Notes: generated from the sequence alone by a model not told the origin. A DNA stretch of 64,000 bases from Catonia carolina (GCA_035578175.1 JAQMRL010000003.1:90436469-90500468); one strand, 5' to 3'; positions 11,791 through 24,302 are shown, counted from the first letter of the stretch. Numbers and translations: made by a program.

Positions 11791-12535
11791 TATCAGTGAG
11801 AGAAGGGATTACTGTAATATACAATAAGTTATACTTTATTGTACAATAAGGAAATGTCTCTGGATATGAGAGAACGAAGGTGGAAAACTAAAGAAGGACA
11901 GACTAACTTCATATGAATTGAGAAACGGAGAAAGGCAAAGTGAATTAAAAAAACATAGCCAAAAGTCATCCAAAATTGTATCACCGTCTTTATTGGGTTT
12001 AACAATATCTACAGCTGTAAATTGCTGATAAATCAAACATATAAACTTTTATTTAAATGTTTTTATACTACATTTTACATAGATTGTTGAACGATATTAA
12101 TAAAAGCAAATCCAATAAAAAGAAACATTTATTTTTAATTAATTTAGACAATGAAAAGTTTGTCGTTGGCTTTTTTCGGTTTTTTATTTAGGCCATAGTT
12201 TAATAACAAAATATATCACATTGATTGTATAATCTAATTTAATTGAATCGCGACTAATTTAATTGCCGAATCGAATCCAATAACACTCACCAATTAACTG
12301 CAGTAATATTCAATTCGATACTACTATAATGCACAGACATAGTTAACCCTAAAGGGTACAATGGGTTCTACGGTTTTACATTGATGACTCAGGATTAATA
12401 ATGAGATTTATTACACAACTATAGAATTGGCGGTTATTACACTTCAACTTGTTTTTTTTGTTATTTTGCACGCTTACTTATTTTCATATTTATTCAGATG
12501 AAATTTGTCAGTATAATATACTATACTAATGTATT
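11791..12535. other. No gene seen
   Basis: AT-rich DNA without recognisable motifs. Confidence 0.45.
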
Positions 12536-13680
12536 TAGTATTAAAAATCTGGTGTGAAACATTCACACAACTTTCTCTTGCCAAAGCGAAAAATTGACAA
12601 TATAACCTAACATTAGTTTTAAACATTAGAACTTAAAAAAATAACCTCAATAAACATAACGACCCACCGGATTGGTCTAGAGGTAAAGTCGTCGCCAAAA
12701 TCAGCTGTTTAACAGCTGATTTTCGGAGACGAAGGATCCTGGTTCAAATCCTAGTAAAGGTAGTTACTTTTTTACGGATTTGAATACTAGACAGTGGTTA
12801 CCGGTGTACTTTGATGGTTGGGGTTTAATTAACCATACTCTCTCAGGAATGGTCGGCCTGGGTCTGTACAAGACTACATTTCATTTACACGTCATACACA
12901 TCATCCTTATCTCATTGGGTCATTGGGTTGCTTATTGTTCTGAATTGAACAGATTGTAACGTACACAAATTAGGAATAAAAATAAACATAACCTAATTTT
13001 AATCATGAGTGAAAGAGGCAAAATGAAAATCAAATTCAGTTTGGCTTAAAAATACGGAAAATGACTTTTTTACGGTAAACTAGGCGCTATAGAGAAAAAT
13101 ACTCAAATTAAAAGTTGTAGGGGTTTTCATTTCCTGTAAATTTGATAATACAATTTTGTCGTAAAATGCATAAGTACTAAGGCTGAAATCTTTAAAAAAA
13201 TCTACTTTTTTACACATTTTCGTGAAAAAAATCGCTAATTACCGCTAAGCGTTATACAAAAAATGTTTGAAATAAAAGTTGCAGATTTTTAAATTATCTA
13301 CTACTTTTGCTAATACACTTTTGCCCTAAAATTCATTTTAAGGCCGCAAACTTAAAAAACAAATTTTTCTTCGAAAAACAGCCTTCCCAAGAATTTAGCA
13401 ACATGGCGTCTAACCTATCTTGTAGAGCATAAGAAATGTAGTAAATGAGACGATTTTCAAAAAAATCCTAGCTGCCGTTTTTGGGAAAATCGCGAAAAAG
13501 TGTAAAATGTCACGAATAAACTACTATTTCCGGTGAATCGATTTTGATGAAAATGTTCGTGTTGGTCCTCTATTAGGTTCTAACTTAAGTTTCAAGTGTC
13601 AACTTTGTACGATGATATGATGATATGATGTTCTTGAGATATTCTGTTCACATAGACAGAGAAAGTAAAAATATATTATA
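12536..13680 (+). mobile_element. Helentron-like element, copy 2 (split by a SINE)
   Basis: The start reads AATCTGGTGTGAAACATTCA followed by the inverted-repeat box CTTTCTCTTGCC. The body continues after the SINE at 12661-12980 with ACCTAATTTTAATCATGAGTG and conserved blocks shared with the copies at 26350 and 33441. The 3' end keeps GAGATATTCTGTTCACA and AGAGAAAGTA but no clear stem-loop. No protein is encoded. Confidence 0.6.
12661..12980 (+). mobile_element. tRNA-derived SINE family 1, best copy
   Basis: About 320 bp. The tRNA-like head has a box A (TTGGTCTAGAGGTAAAGTC) and a box B (GGTTCAAATCC), the promoter of RNA polymerase III. The tail contains TCATTGGGTCATTGGG and GAACAGATTGTAACG, shared with four other copies here. 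It is flanked by a perfect 12-bp target duplication AATAAACATAAC (12649-12660 and 12981-12992), the signature of LINE-assisted insertion. It inserted into a Helentron-like element. Confidence 0.9.
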
Positions 13681-14084
13681 TTTTTCATTTACGTCCACTT
13701 TTTGCATTACATCGCTTATGTATTTGAAGATAAAAAATAAACAAAAGAATTCTTCATTTACTAGAAAATCGTAAAACTATTTGGTTATAAAAAATGTGCA
13801 CAATCTTTATTTAATTTCATTTGAACTATTGAACGTTACCCACAGAGGTTAAACAGTTATCCTAAATTACTGGTTCTTGATTTCTTAAATAATAATCAGG
13901 ACTCCAATTATCTAAGATAAGATTTAATATATTATGGTCACTTGAGTCACGAGTTTGCTTTTGTTTGCAACGAGGGGTAAAGGGGAAAAAGCATCAGTGC
14001 GCATGCCTGACTGCTTTAATTTTAGTACGACAAACATAACAACTTATACTACACTCAGAGCATATACAGTATATCGCGGAACCT

Positions 14085-14440
14085 TTTGTAGGTCAACTGT
14101 TAGTTACAGAAATGTCGGTTTTTCGGTTACGTGGTCGAACTATTCACAGTGTTGAACGAAATCTAATATGCAATGTAATAATATGTTATGAAGTTGAAGC
14201 TAAACAAAAATGCCTATCCGTGCCTTTTAACAAAAGCCGTGAGCGAGCGGCTAACTACTGTGATGTTTCTCGTTCCACAATTCGAAAAATAAAAAAAGGA
14301 ATTAAGAACGTGAAGAAGCTATTCTTTAACAGTTTTGTTGACACCTGATAAAAAAAAAGAAAACGGTTAGGTAGATACTAGAGAGACTGTTAGTGAAACC
14401 GCCGGTGACAGCATTAGTAAAGAAGGTGATTCATTCGTTA
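14085..14440 (+). pseudogene. Tc1/IS630-like transposase N-terminal relic
   Basis: The frame from ATG 14112 to 14348 (78 aa) carries RGRTIHSVERNLICNVI and SRERAANYCDVSRSTIRKIK, a helix-turn-helix pattern. I recognise this as the N-terminal DNA-binding region of a Tc1/IS630-type transposase common in insects. Continuation after the stop at 14346 needs a frameshift (a PPVTALVKKV-like stretch near 14400). No DDE catalytic part follows. It could be a fragment of a longer element or a decayed first exon; transposase origin is an inference from the motif alone. Confidence 0.5.
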
Positions 14441-15226
14441 TTACAGTAAATCAAACATATCTAGTCATTTAATTAAGCTATAGGCAATATTACAGGTCAT
14501 ATTTATTTCCTATAAGGTTTATGAAAGAAAAATTTCTCGGAATAAACCACAGCTTACAAAATGTGTGTAGAAACTTCACCGTAGTGAAATGTACGAGTAG
14601 TGTCTCACTGTTGTGGTTGACAGCACTGCAAATATATCATTTCCCTTCCTCACAGCCAATATATACGCAAAAGGCAATCTCGTGACTACAGTATATATAA
14701 TTAAAAGATTAAATGTATTGATACGATTTAATGCGTTAAATTTACTGTATAGATTTTGGAATTCGTTCTTTAATGTTTTGATTTAAAGTAAATGTTATTT
14801 AATTTAGATGATAAATGGTTCACAATTTTTATCGGTTGATTCAGATTCGGTGGACTTTTAATTCTATTAAGGTTAGTTCCTGTTAGCAAAATTACTTATT
14901 GTTTTCAGATTTTATAGAACCGATTGCAATGTCACAGATCTGTTATTTAAAAAAATGGACAATACCTATTTTAAGAAACTTTTCAATCAGATCTGAAATA
15001 TTAAAATGAGATGTACCCTGCTATGTCAAAAAATGATATTTATTTAAATTTTATCCACATTATAATCAATATTCTAACACTATAAGATAGTGTGCTGATG
15101 ACACAGTCATTTTTTTGCAGATATGTATATTTACATTCAACGAGAGACTACTGTATCTTTTCGTTAAAATATTTTAATTAATTTTTTTAAGAAATAAATT
15201 AAAAACTATGTATTGATAGGGGTTTC
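14441..15226. other. No gene seen
   Basis: AT-rich DNA with no recognisable element. Confidence 0.45.
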
Positions 15227-15540
15227 AACCCACCGGATTGGTCTAGTTGTAAAGTCATCACCACGAATCAGCTGATTTTCTGAGACGAAGGTTCTGAGAT
15301 TCAAATCCTAGAAAATATAGTTACTTTTATATGAATTTTAATACTAGACAGTGGTTACCGGTGTACTATGATGGTTGGGGTTTGATTTACAACGCTCTTT
15401 CGGGTCTAATAATTGGTCTGAGTCTGTACAAGAGTACACCTCTTTTTCTCATAATACATTTATCATCCTCACTCATTGGGTCATGGGTTTGTGCATTGTT
15501 CTGAAATTGAACAGATTGCAACGTTCATGTATCAGGGATT
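15227..15540 (+). mobile_element. tRNA-derived SINE family 1 copy
   Basis: The head ACCCACCGGATTGGTCTAG, a mutated box B, and a tail with TGATGGTTGGGGTTTGAT and TCATTGGGTCATGGG align along the whole SINE family. No exact target duplication was found, suggesting greater age than the copy at 12661. Confidence 0.85.
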
Positions 15541-16867
15541 AAACAAAAAAGGTTTCAAATCGTTATGTTTAAAATCGAAAACATTTGGAGTTGTTAAACT
15601 TATTTTGGGTTATAACCAAATGTTAATAATCCACGTAGTTTGCAAAATAAAATCGGACAGATACAATTAGAAACTACATTTTAATGAAAGAAATTGTGTT
15701 TTGTAAAATAAACGTTAAGTTTTCTATTGCATAATTTTGTAGTAAGAGCTTATTTGAGAACAAAGTTTCAGTAATGTCCCTTTCTTACTGTAAGGTTAAT
15801 GGACAAAGGGATGGTAGGGTTGTCAGAGAAAGGGAGACTTCTGAAAGTTGCATCTGTGCAGAGAATGTAGTAATAATAATAATGATAGTATTCACAGGCT
15901 GACAATAAGAGCCGAAAGGAAATAACCTGGTTAAAGCGGCGCGTGGGCATATAAACGTGCTAGTCGTGTTACGAATGCAAATTGGCTCCTGAGAAAAAGT
16001 AACCTCGGGCAAAATAGAACAAGAAGAGGCAACCACTTCACAAAGTTACCCTTACAAATTACTAAAGGATCTTCGCAACCCCATCAATTTTTTACCTTTT
16101 GGGTAACAATATTCAAAAAATATCGAATATCATACACTGACAGCCTTTCTTAATTCACAATAGAATAATTTTCATTTACTCGTATACAGCATCTAAAGTA
16201 TAATTTCATAATAGCGCAAAATACGAAAAAAATTTATAGTAATTTTTATTATTTATTACTACTTTCTGAGAGGTGCATAAAATAATTAGTTCATTGATTT
16301 TCTCTGGTTTTCACGTTTTACTTTGCACCTTAGAGAATACGATAGCCAACATTTAGAGCGTAATATTTTTGGGAAAGTAAGGAAATATTAAGTAATGCTA
16401 ACAAAAGAGAAATTTAACAGATAAATAGGAACTATTTGTAGCCTGTATACAGTCATAGTCCAACGGTACTATGACTGCTGTTGTACCAGGTATGTTAGCA
16501 CAGTCAAAAATAAAAATACTAGTAAGCTACATATTGTTAACCTATATGAGAATACATGTACTTTATTGTGACACAATTTAAATACTAAATTATTGTATCA
16601 AATTTAAACAATTTTGCTTAACATAACAGTTGATTGACTATAATGAAACCAATTTCTACAGACACCTTTGCTGTACGCTGTATACCCCCACTCCCTACTA
16701 GCCGTGTCTGAATTGATCCCTTCCGCTGGATCACACATAAACATTTTACGGATACATTCACACTACACAAATATGCTCGCGCGTCAATATTCAAAGATAG
16801 GAGGTCAGATTTAGCAACTACATCTCATGTGGTGGGATATATTAGGCAGAAATGTAGTTCAATGAAG
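15541..16867. other. No gene recognised
   Basis: Includes a short (TAA)n run near 15870 and a moderately GC-rich patch at 15920-16020 with an 83-aa open frame on the minus strand that has no family motif. Nothing else seen. Confidence 0.4.
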
Positions 16868-17491
16868 CAGGAACCCCATTGCACCGTCACCGAATAGAAC
16901 CGAACCGGACCGCACCGTCAACTTTTGGCTTTGAATTGTTCTAAATGGAACTCCACCCACTATGACCACACCGCACAGAATCGAACCGAGCCGGACTGAA
17001 CCGAACCGACCAGAATACTCTTGGAGGTATTTTTTCCGGTCGAGTCGACAGACAGGACCGAACAGTTGTGCTAGAACCAGGGAGATCAAGATACTTGTAG
17101 CCTTTTGTCTTAATTAATTAATATCAATATGATTGAGTAGCTACCGATGAATTTCTCATCGAATCAGTACGGAAGACATATGAAAAACCTTATCCTCGAT
17201 TTCAGTAAAAGTCGTGAAAGAGATGGTAGAATTCGCTGTATTCATTCCTTCTTTTAAATAAAATGCACCCAGTACTTATGTTTCCGTGAACTATGTTTTT
17301 TTCCACTGCACTTCTTCAGCACAGATAGCAGCTACATCATTATTCCTCTTCCGATGAACTGCCAATTACAACTGAAGTAATTTTGGCCGATTCGGTGACA
17401 GTCTAGCCGGTTACAATGGGTTACAAGCCACGGAACCTGATCGGTGCGGTTTGGTTCAATTCCGTTCAGTGACGGTGCAGTGTGTTTCCTG
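16868..17491. mobile_element. MITE with ~50-bp terminal inverted repeats
   Basis: The left end begins CAGGAACCCCATTGCACCGT and the right end, reversed, begins CAGGAAACACACTGCACCGT. The similarity runs about 50 bases through repeated GAACCGAACC-type blocks. The element is ~624 bp with no transposase. CAGG termini are compatible with hAT-type elements, but the 8 bases on either side do not match as a target duplication, so the assignment is tentative. Confidence 0.7.
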
Positions 17492-18300
17492 TTTAAACAG
17501 TTATTGTAAAAGTCCTTATTGGTCCTTATTGGAATTGGTTTTTACTGTATTATCAATAAACGCTTAGACTACGATGCTGTTATATTGGTCTGTATTTCTA
17601 ACAACCACAGAAATGAGAAAAGAACAGTGCTGCTGACAAACAATAGTGTATAGTGATAGTACCAGCTCATACGGCGTGTGAATATATCCCCTCCATTTCA
17701 CAGGAATAATAATGCCACTACTTTTTCTCCCTTTGGCAGAAATTTTCTACTGGCCGATCGTCGCGTCGATCGTAGAAGTAGAATAAATAGTTCATTGTAC
17801 CTATAGAAAATTGTAAAAACTATAGACAGCTTCCTATTTCCACGCGCCGTAACCGCTGGTGCAAAAACACTTCGCTTAGTTCGATCGTATTCTTTAAGCG
17901 TAGTCAGAACCTTTTTACTCCTAGGACGGAAGTGATAAGAATGAAAATCTCTTTGTTTTTCTGTTCAACCCTTATAAAATAGAAATAAGTAAGATAAGAT
18001 AAATACAGCTACAATTCTCTCCTGGATGAATTAACTATTATTCGTTCTTATTTTCCAATGCAGGCTTTGCATTGATTTATGTTTTAAAGAAACAGACCAA
18101 AATTTCTAAAAGATGTAAGATAAATTATATTCATAAGAAATAATACGTAAATAAATACTTTACGTAATAAATACGTAAATAATACGTTACCAAAAGTTTT
18201 TGCAAGTGACATTATAAAATAAGTGTTAACAATAGAGTGGGTGACTAGAAATTGTAATGAATTAGTAAAGTAAAACCAAAGAAAAAGCAAATAATAAACA
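17492..18300. other. No gene seen
   Basis: Contains a small palindrome around CGATCGTCGCGTCGATCG (17755-17772) and a few spaced hexamer repeats (TACGTAAATAA) near 18150. No gene evidence. Confidence 0.4.
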
Positions 18301-18465
18301 AGAAAATAAAATAATTAATATTAAATAATTAATATTAAATAAATAATAATAATAATTATTTATTATTATTATTTATAATAATAATAAATAATAAATAATA
18401 ATTTATTTATTATTATTTATTTATAATAATAAATAATAATTATTAATATTAAATAATTTTATATT
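18301..18465. repeat. AT-only hairpin-forming low-complexity tract
   Basis: Runs of AATAAT and its complement alternate for ~165 bp, so the tract can fold on itself several times. It abuts a possible start of a Helentron-like copy (18466-18560). Confidence 0.8.
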
Positions 18466-18560
18466 TTGGTGTAAATTAAATGTGGCTGTCCTGGTCAAGG
18501 GATTCGCACAACTTTCCTTGGCCACTCCAAGCGAACACCTGGTTAGTCTCATTTTTTCGT
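18466..18560 (+). mobile_element. Possible Helentron-like 5' end fragment
   Basis: TTTTGGTGT and CGCACAACTTTCC with TTGGCCA resemble the family start, with ~23 extra bases in between. Only the first ~95 bases could be related. Confidence 0.3.
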
Positions 18561-19294
18561 TCTTTGCAGTGGTATGGCCTTCCCATTTCCTATTACAAAA
18601 ATGGTTTGACTTTTAAATTATTTATATTCAAATAACTTTCCTTGAGTATAAAGTTTATTTATTTACTGCATAATTTTAAGCTGGAAGAGGGAAATAATAT
18701 CGCTAAAAAAAAAGTTTGGAAGTTTAAAATGTATACATAACTTCGCCAATCAAAAATTTCGGATAATTCAAACTGATTCCTAATTTTTTATGAATAAAAC
18801 TTTTTTTAAATAGACACTAAGTAATTTTATAAAAAAAAAATTTTAATAAGCTTGTTAACAAATAAATTAAATTTCAAAACCGTTAAACAGTGTAGGTCTA
18901 GCTGAGAACATAAAACGGAAATTATTTCTTAATACAAGATGTAGGCTACCTATTTACAATATAAAACGCTTACTGGCAAAACATTTTTTTAGCCCATTAG
19001 CTATCACAAGAAATATAGTAGCCCAACATTTTCACTTTTGCATGGCTGCATGAAATCAAAAAATGTTTGCGACAGCAATACCGAAAACCATGATGAAAAC
19101 TTAATATTTTGCCAGCGTCTAATGAATTATGACGTCTGTGTGTGTAACATTGTTATGCTGCTTTACGTACTGCTCTATTACAGTAAGGCTATTTCCCGTG
19201 TTTTACTTTTTCTTAATGTGAAATAAGTCAGTTCTAGTTACGTGTTCAGTTTTTTTTTAATTTTATTATTATGTATATTTTTTCAGATAATATT

Positions 19295-19440
19295 CAAACA
19301 TTAAGAGGACACGGGAGCCCTATAGTTCACCATACTTACTTAAGGAACATTTGCTCAGCTTGTACCTTTTGCTTAGAAAATTATGCATTTTTTACAACAG
19401 TATTATGCTTTTATATACATTTTGAATGTAACAGTTTAGT
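19295..19440 (+). repeat. Dispersed repeat shared with 60478
   Basis: TTAAGAGGAC, CCATACT, TAAGGAACATTTGCTCAGC and nearby bases match 60478-60620. Short and diverged, with no coding content; family unknown. Confidence 0.45.
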
Positions 19441-19464
19441 AATATTTTTATTTTTAACAATAAA

Positions 19465-21175
19465 AATGAAAGCTGTTAATTTACAAAGCGCAGGGGGCAA
19501 ACCATTGTTGAATGGCCAAGAGAGAGCTGAAAGATGGAAGGAATACGTAAACCAACTCTACAGGGGAAAAGAATTAGAACATGATGCGATAGAACAAGAA
19601 ACTGATGTTGAAGAAGATCAAAAAGGGGACCCTATACTACGAGAAGAATTCGATCGGGCACTTAAGGACATGAATATGAATAAGACAGCAGGAATAGATA
19701 ACATAGCCTACCATCGGAATTATTATTACGATGTGGAGAAGTTGCTCAAAACAAATTATACAAACTTTAGTGCAGAATGTTAGAGAGTGGAGAGGTACCA
19801 TCGGACTTTAAAAACATATTATGATTCCAATACCAAAAAAGTCAGGAGCGGAGAAGTGTGAACATTACAGAACCATCAGCCTAACATGCCATGCATCCAA
19901 GATACTAACAAGAATTATATACAGGAGAATAGAACACCGAGTAGAAGAAGTATTGGACGATGACCAATTTGGATTTAGAAAGAGCATGGGAACTCGAGAT
20001 GCAATTTTGGCTCTGAGACTGGTTATTAAGAAAAGGATAAAGAAAAATAAAACTACTTATATGGCATTTGTAGTTTTAGAGAAAGCATTTGACAATTTGG
20101 ACTGGAGTAAAGTGTTTAAAACTTTGAAAAGGCTAGGAATTAAATACAAAGAAAGGAAAGTTATCTACAGTCTGTATAAGAATCAAACGGCTGTTTTGAG
20201 AATCGAGGGGTACGAAAAAGAGGCTGCAGTAAGAAAAGGTGTTCGACAAGGTTGTTCTTTGTCACCACTAATTTTTAACTTGTATATAGAAGGGGATATA
20301 AATGAAGTGAAGGAGAAATTTGACGCAGGAATAAAAATTCCAGGAGAAACAATAAAAATGCTGAGATTTGCCGATGATATAGTAGTATTAGCCGAGACAA
20401 AGAAAGAACTAGAGGATGCCTTAAATGGAATGGATGAGATCTTGAGAAAGGATTACTTCATAAAAATTAATAAGAACAAAACGAAAGTGTTGTGCAGCAG
20501 CAAGAGTGGTTTAGAAGAGATGGGAAATTTAAAAGTAGGCAACGAAAACATAGTTGGGGAATTCTGCTATCTAGGGAGTAAAATAACAAAGGATGGTAGA
20601 AGCACAAGTGATATCAAGAGTAGAATTGCTCAAGCCAGAAAAGCCTTTGAAATGAAAAACAGCTTACTGACTACAAACATTGATTTACAGATTAGGAAAA
20701 ATTTCTTAAAACATTATGTTTGGAGTGTAGCATTATACGGAAGTGAAACGTGGGTGATAGGGGCTGCAGAAAAGAAGAGGATAGAAGCTTTTTAAATGTG
20801 GTGTTATAGGAAAATGTTAAAGATTAGGTGGGTGGACAAAATAAGTAATTTAGAGGTTCTTAGGCGAGTAGATGAAAAAAGAAGTATATGGAAGCATCTT
20901 ACCAAAGGAAGGGACAGGCTAGTGGGGCATATCCTAAGACATCCAGGTATTGGGCTATCAATAATGGAGGGTAATATTGAGGGAGTAAATTGTAGAGGGA
21001 GGCAAAGATTAGAATATATAAAGCAAATTGCAAAAGATGTAGGGTATTACAGGTATGTAGATATGAAACGACAAGCGCAAGATAGAACAGCTTGGAGAAC
21101 TGCATCAAACCAGTCGAGAGAAAGGCCCTAGATAGATGCATCCTTATAAAAGTTGACTACCCTGAAATTTTCATC
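19465..21175 (+). pseudogene. RTE-like LINE reverse transcriptase, 5'-truncated and broken
   Basis: The C-terminal two thirds of a LINE ORF2. A linker (GKPLLNGQERAERWKEYVNQ) is followed by a frameshifted gap at 19700-19820. The RT domain (19821-20795) then shows PIPKKSGAEKCEHYRTISL, DDDQFGFRKSMGTRDAI, GVRQGCSLSPLIFNLYIEG and LRFADDIVVL. The C-terminal part (ETWVIGAAEKKRIEAF, then MWCYRKMLKIRWVDK) extends to 21131. Damage: a TAA stop at 20793-20795 where the related copy at 58543 has GAA. The motif-A catalytic Asp is Val at RT residue 85 (FVVLEKAFD instead of FVDLEKAFD). The endonuclease is missing. The clade (RTE-like) is judged from the MWCYRRML-type C-terminus and is not certain. Confidence 0.85.
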
Positions 21176-23354
21176 ATCATTGGTTGAGTGATTGCTGAGA
21201 AAAGGTTTGTTTATGTTAAAAAATAAATTTTTCAGAAACTGAAAAATTTAACTTACTGCATCTCAGCTTCATAGTCACTAAGATTGTCTTAGCAAACTTC
21301 CTTCATACAGTATAAAGCAAGCTGTTGAAAGGGGTTGTTCTTGAAAATAACAAACATTGTGACAACGGAAATAGAAATTTATCTGCAGGTTTCGACGGAT
21401 CCTAGCAAAAAAAGGGGCGATCACACTAAATGGAGTAGTGTCTACCACTACTAGTAAAGGAAGGGCCCTAGATACGGCAATACTCACAAAACTCTGTGAC
21501 TGTCTAAATCATCACGCTAGCTGCTAATCTCTAAGTTTCAATAAAAAATTCGACTTAATGTCACAAACGGAGAAAAGTCCATTTGCAGCTCACAGTTTTA
21601 AAAAATATTAAAAATAGAATGGTAAGTCGTACAACAATAGTAAATTAACAAATTAATCACAAGATTTGTAAGTATTATAAAATGTAAAATAAATACAAAA
21701 AAGTCCAAAAATTAAATTTTCGGACTCCTAGTTCCCCTCAAGTATCCGAAATCCGAACAGTTCCTGTTCTCACTTAGTTGTGTTGTGTAGTTACAATATA
21801 TATTGCAAATAAAAACTTGCAATTAATTTTTAATTGAATTAAAACGAGCAAATGACAATAATAATAGTACATAATAATATCCTTTTAAAATAAGTGTAGC
21901 CTAATCCCAATTTAAATTTTGTACGTGTACAGATTAGAGCATGACTAAAATATTTGTGACATGTAGTAATACAACTGATTATAAGATACCGCGGATATCG
22001 AGTATGGATGGTTTATACTACACGAAAACAGATACAATGTTTGTTTTGTTTGGTTAGCCACGTTCAGTCAACATTCAAAACCATGATTGGTGTGAGTGAA
22101 TCCCAGTGACCCTCTCCAATCTCGTTATCCGGATGACATTGCACGCAACAAAGGGGCTAGTACCACAGCAGCAGCTATCCTAACATCTCTTGTCTATTTC
22201 AAATAATACTACTACCAGAATAACAATAATATGACATGTACACTGGGCGTAAATCAACTGGTAACAACAACCAAATCATTCAATTTTAAATTCGGCATGA
22301 TAATTTCATGTACGGTTTGATTATTAATTTACATTTCCGTCTGTGAAACATTTGAAACATGAGGAAAGATTACAATAATATAAACTTTATTTGCTCGATA
22401 ACTTTGTCAACAAAATTAATGTAAATAAACCATAAATTACCTAAAATCAAATTTTACAAGGTTTTTTTAATTATTTCAGCCACAATGGTATTTTCACTGA
22501 AGCTACTGTCTAGACTCAGAGAAGTTACCTCAAGTCAGTCAATATAAATTGTTAAAAAGTTATTCAGAAGCACATTTTAATAAGCAATTGAGTAAAATAA
22601 TTGTAAAAGTGTTTAGAGTTCTTCGATACATTTCACATAGCGTTTCTCTTGATTCCCATTACACGTTGCCTAGGTGTATCTATAGACTGATATTTTGTCA
22701 TTCATCTAATTCTTGGTGAGCTGACTACAGATCTTTTTCTGGTTTGTAATACCTTTTGATTCTATTATAATTGTAGAATATTTGCGTTTAGAATTTCCGC
22801 AATAATATAACGAAGGTGCATATTTTGAAGAAGATGTTGAGGTCATAGCTTTACAAGTTGCCGTGGAATTACTTAGCAGCAAACTCACATCTCGTAAGCG
22901 GTTTCTCTCCTTTTTCACCTAGTTACTATCATAAATAACGAATACATTAATCACGTAACACTTCATCATTAAGGTACTCAAATATCTTGTGTTAATTCTT
23001 CAAAGTTATCAGCCACAATAATATAACACTTACACGAATTCTCACGAAAAATAAACAGGTGTAATGACAAAAATCTTAAAAAGTACTAAAAAATATTGTG
23101 ACATTACTAATAGCTTGTGATATTCTTGAAAATAGCGAGAAAATAAATTGTTTATTGTATGTAAGTAATTATGTATTGTATGAGGTGAAGCGTATTGAAC
23201 AACGATACTGGATTTCAATAAATTAAATGTTTTGAATAGGTATTCTCGAAAATCAAAACTAGTAGAAACGTGTATTTTTATTTTTATTTCTTCTACCGTG
23301 TTCTGATAAAACGATAAAAGTATTAGAAGAGTGTCGATTATCTGTTAGAACGCA
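21176..23354. other. No gene seen
   Basis: Long AT-rich stretch. A short piece near 21450-21480 (AAAGGAAGGGCCCTAGATA) resembles the end of the adjacent LINE, possibly a second tiny remnant. Nothing else recognised. Confidence 0.4.
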
Positions 23355-23503
23355 GTTATAAAAACAGTTTGCGGCTTTGTAGTGAGTTAGTGATTGGAAT
23401 ATGAATGGAATTAGTGTAGTCGGGCCGTTTAGAAATAGTGACCGGTTCAGGATTACGTTAAGAGTGCGTGTGTGCACTGGTGATACAAAGTGGTTGTGAA
23501 AAG
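23355..23503 (+). promoter_or_regulatory. Possible core promoter and first exon with splice donor
   Basis: A TATAAAA box at about 23355 is followed ~30 bases later by an initiator-like TTAGTGA, and 23503 is followed by an excellent donor (AAAG then GTAAGTATT). The interval holds one short frame starting at ATG 23401 that closes before the donor, so it would be a mainly non-coding first exon. All parts are seen in the sequence, but each motif is short and could be chance. Confidence 0.25.
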
Positions 23504-23663
23504 GTAAGTATTTATTTTGACTGATAATGACAATATTTTAATTATAGTCAAAGTTTAATTGAGCTCTAAGTTTTGTAATTAATTTAATTGAAGTAATTGC
23601 AATTTGTTAGGAGTCTAATTTTAATAATTAATTACGTCAATAAAATATAACTGTTATTAAGTC

Positions 23664-24298
23664 TGTCACCGCCACCCCTTCTAATTAATCATTTACTGTG
23701 TTGCCGGTCTTCAATACTTCTCCCCGCCCTTGTCAGCACTGTAGGTCCTTTGGCGGCGTACTGACAAAACTTTCGGCTGCGTACCGACAGAGGGCTTTGT
23801 TGCCAAGGCTGAGTGAATAACCGCCCTCTACCACAGCGCTCTCAGCAACTATATAACGAGCGCTACACTCAACAGAGAGATTCAGTTCCGATCCAGACTG
23901 CAGACAAGACGTCCAACACGGCACACGGCTACAGGACTCCAGCGAAGACTAATCGACGACCCCGCAAAAGAGAAGATGATACTTCCGCTCGTTGACCAGT
24001 CACCGTAAGCCGTCGACTGGACCGTCATCCCCCGCTGACGCGAGCGATGCCCATAGCGGTTCCTCGACCGAACTTTACGCCTACCGGACCCGACGAAGCT
24101 GCCATCGACGCACTACTGCGAGGAAAGAAGATGATGTCTCCGCTGGACGACGACACGCCATGTCACCCACCTCCTCGACCGCCACGACGACTACGACCGA
24201 CGCTTCCCATCAAGACGACCACTAAATAAACGGCCCGTTTCAGGGCCACCAAAATGCAAAGGTTTCGACTCGCCACTTTATGTCGCCATCCGGTGACA
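23664..24298 (+). mobile_element. Solo LTR family S, copy 1 (635 bp)
   Basis: The element starts TGTCACCG and ends CGGTGACA, with a 4-bp target duplication AGTC on both sides (23660-23663, 24299-24302). It is GC-rich against its surroundings. It has a TATA box (ACTATATAACGAGCGC near 23848) and an AATAAA near 24223, the expected U3/R order of an LTR. No internal retrotransposon sequence is attached, so it is a solo LTR left by recombination. 4-bp duplications and TG...CA ends suit Ty3/gypsy elements. Open frames inside are composition artefacts. A longer relative is at 43234-44169. Confidence 0.85.
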
Positions 24299-24302
24299 AG
24301 TC

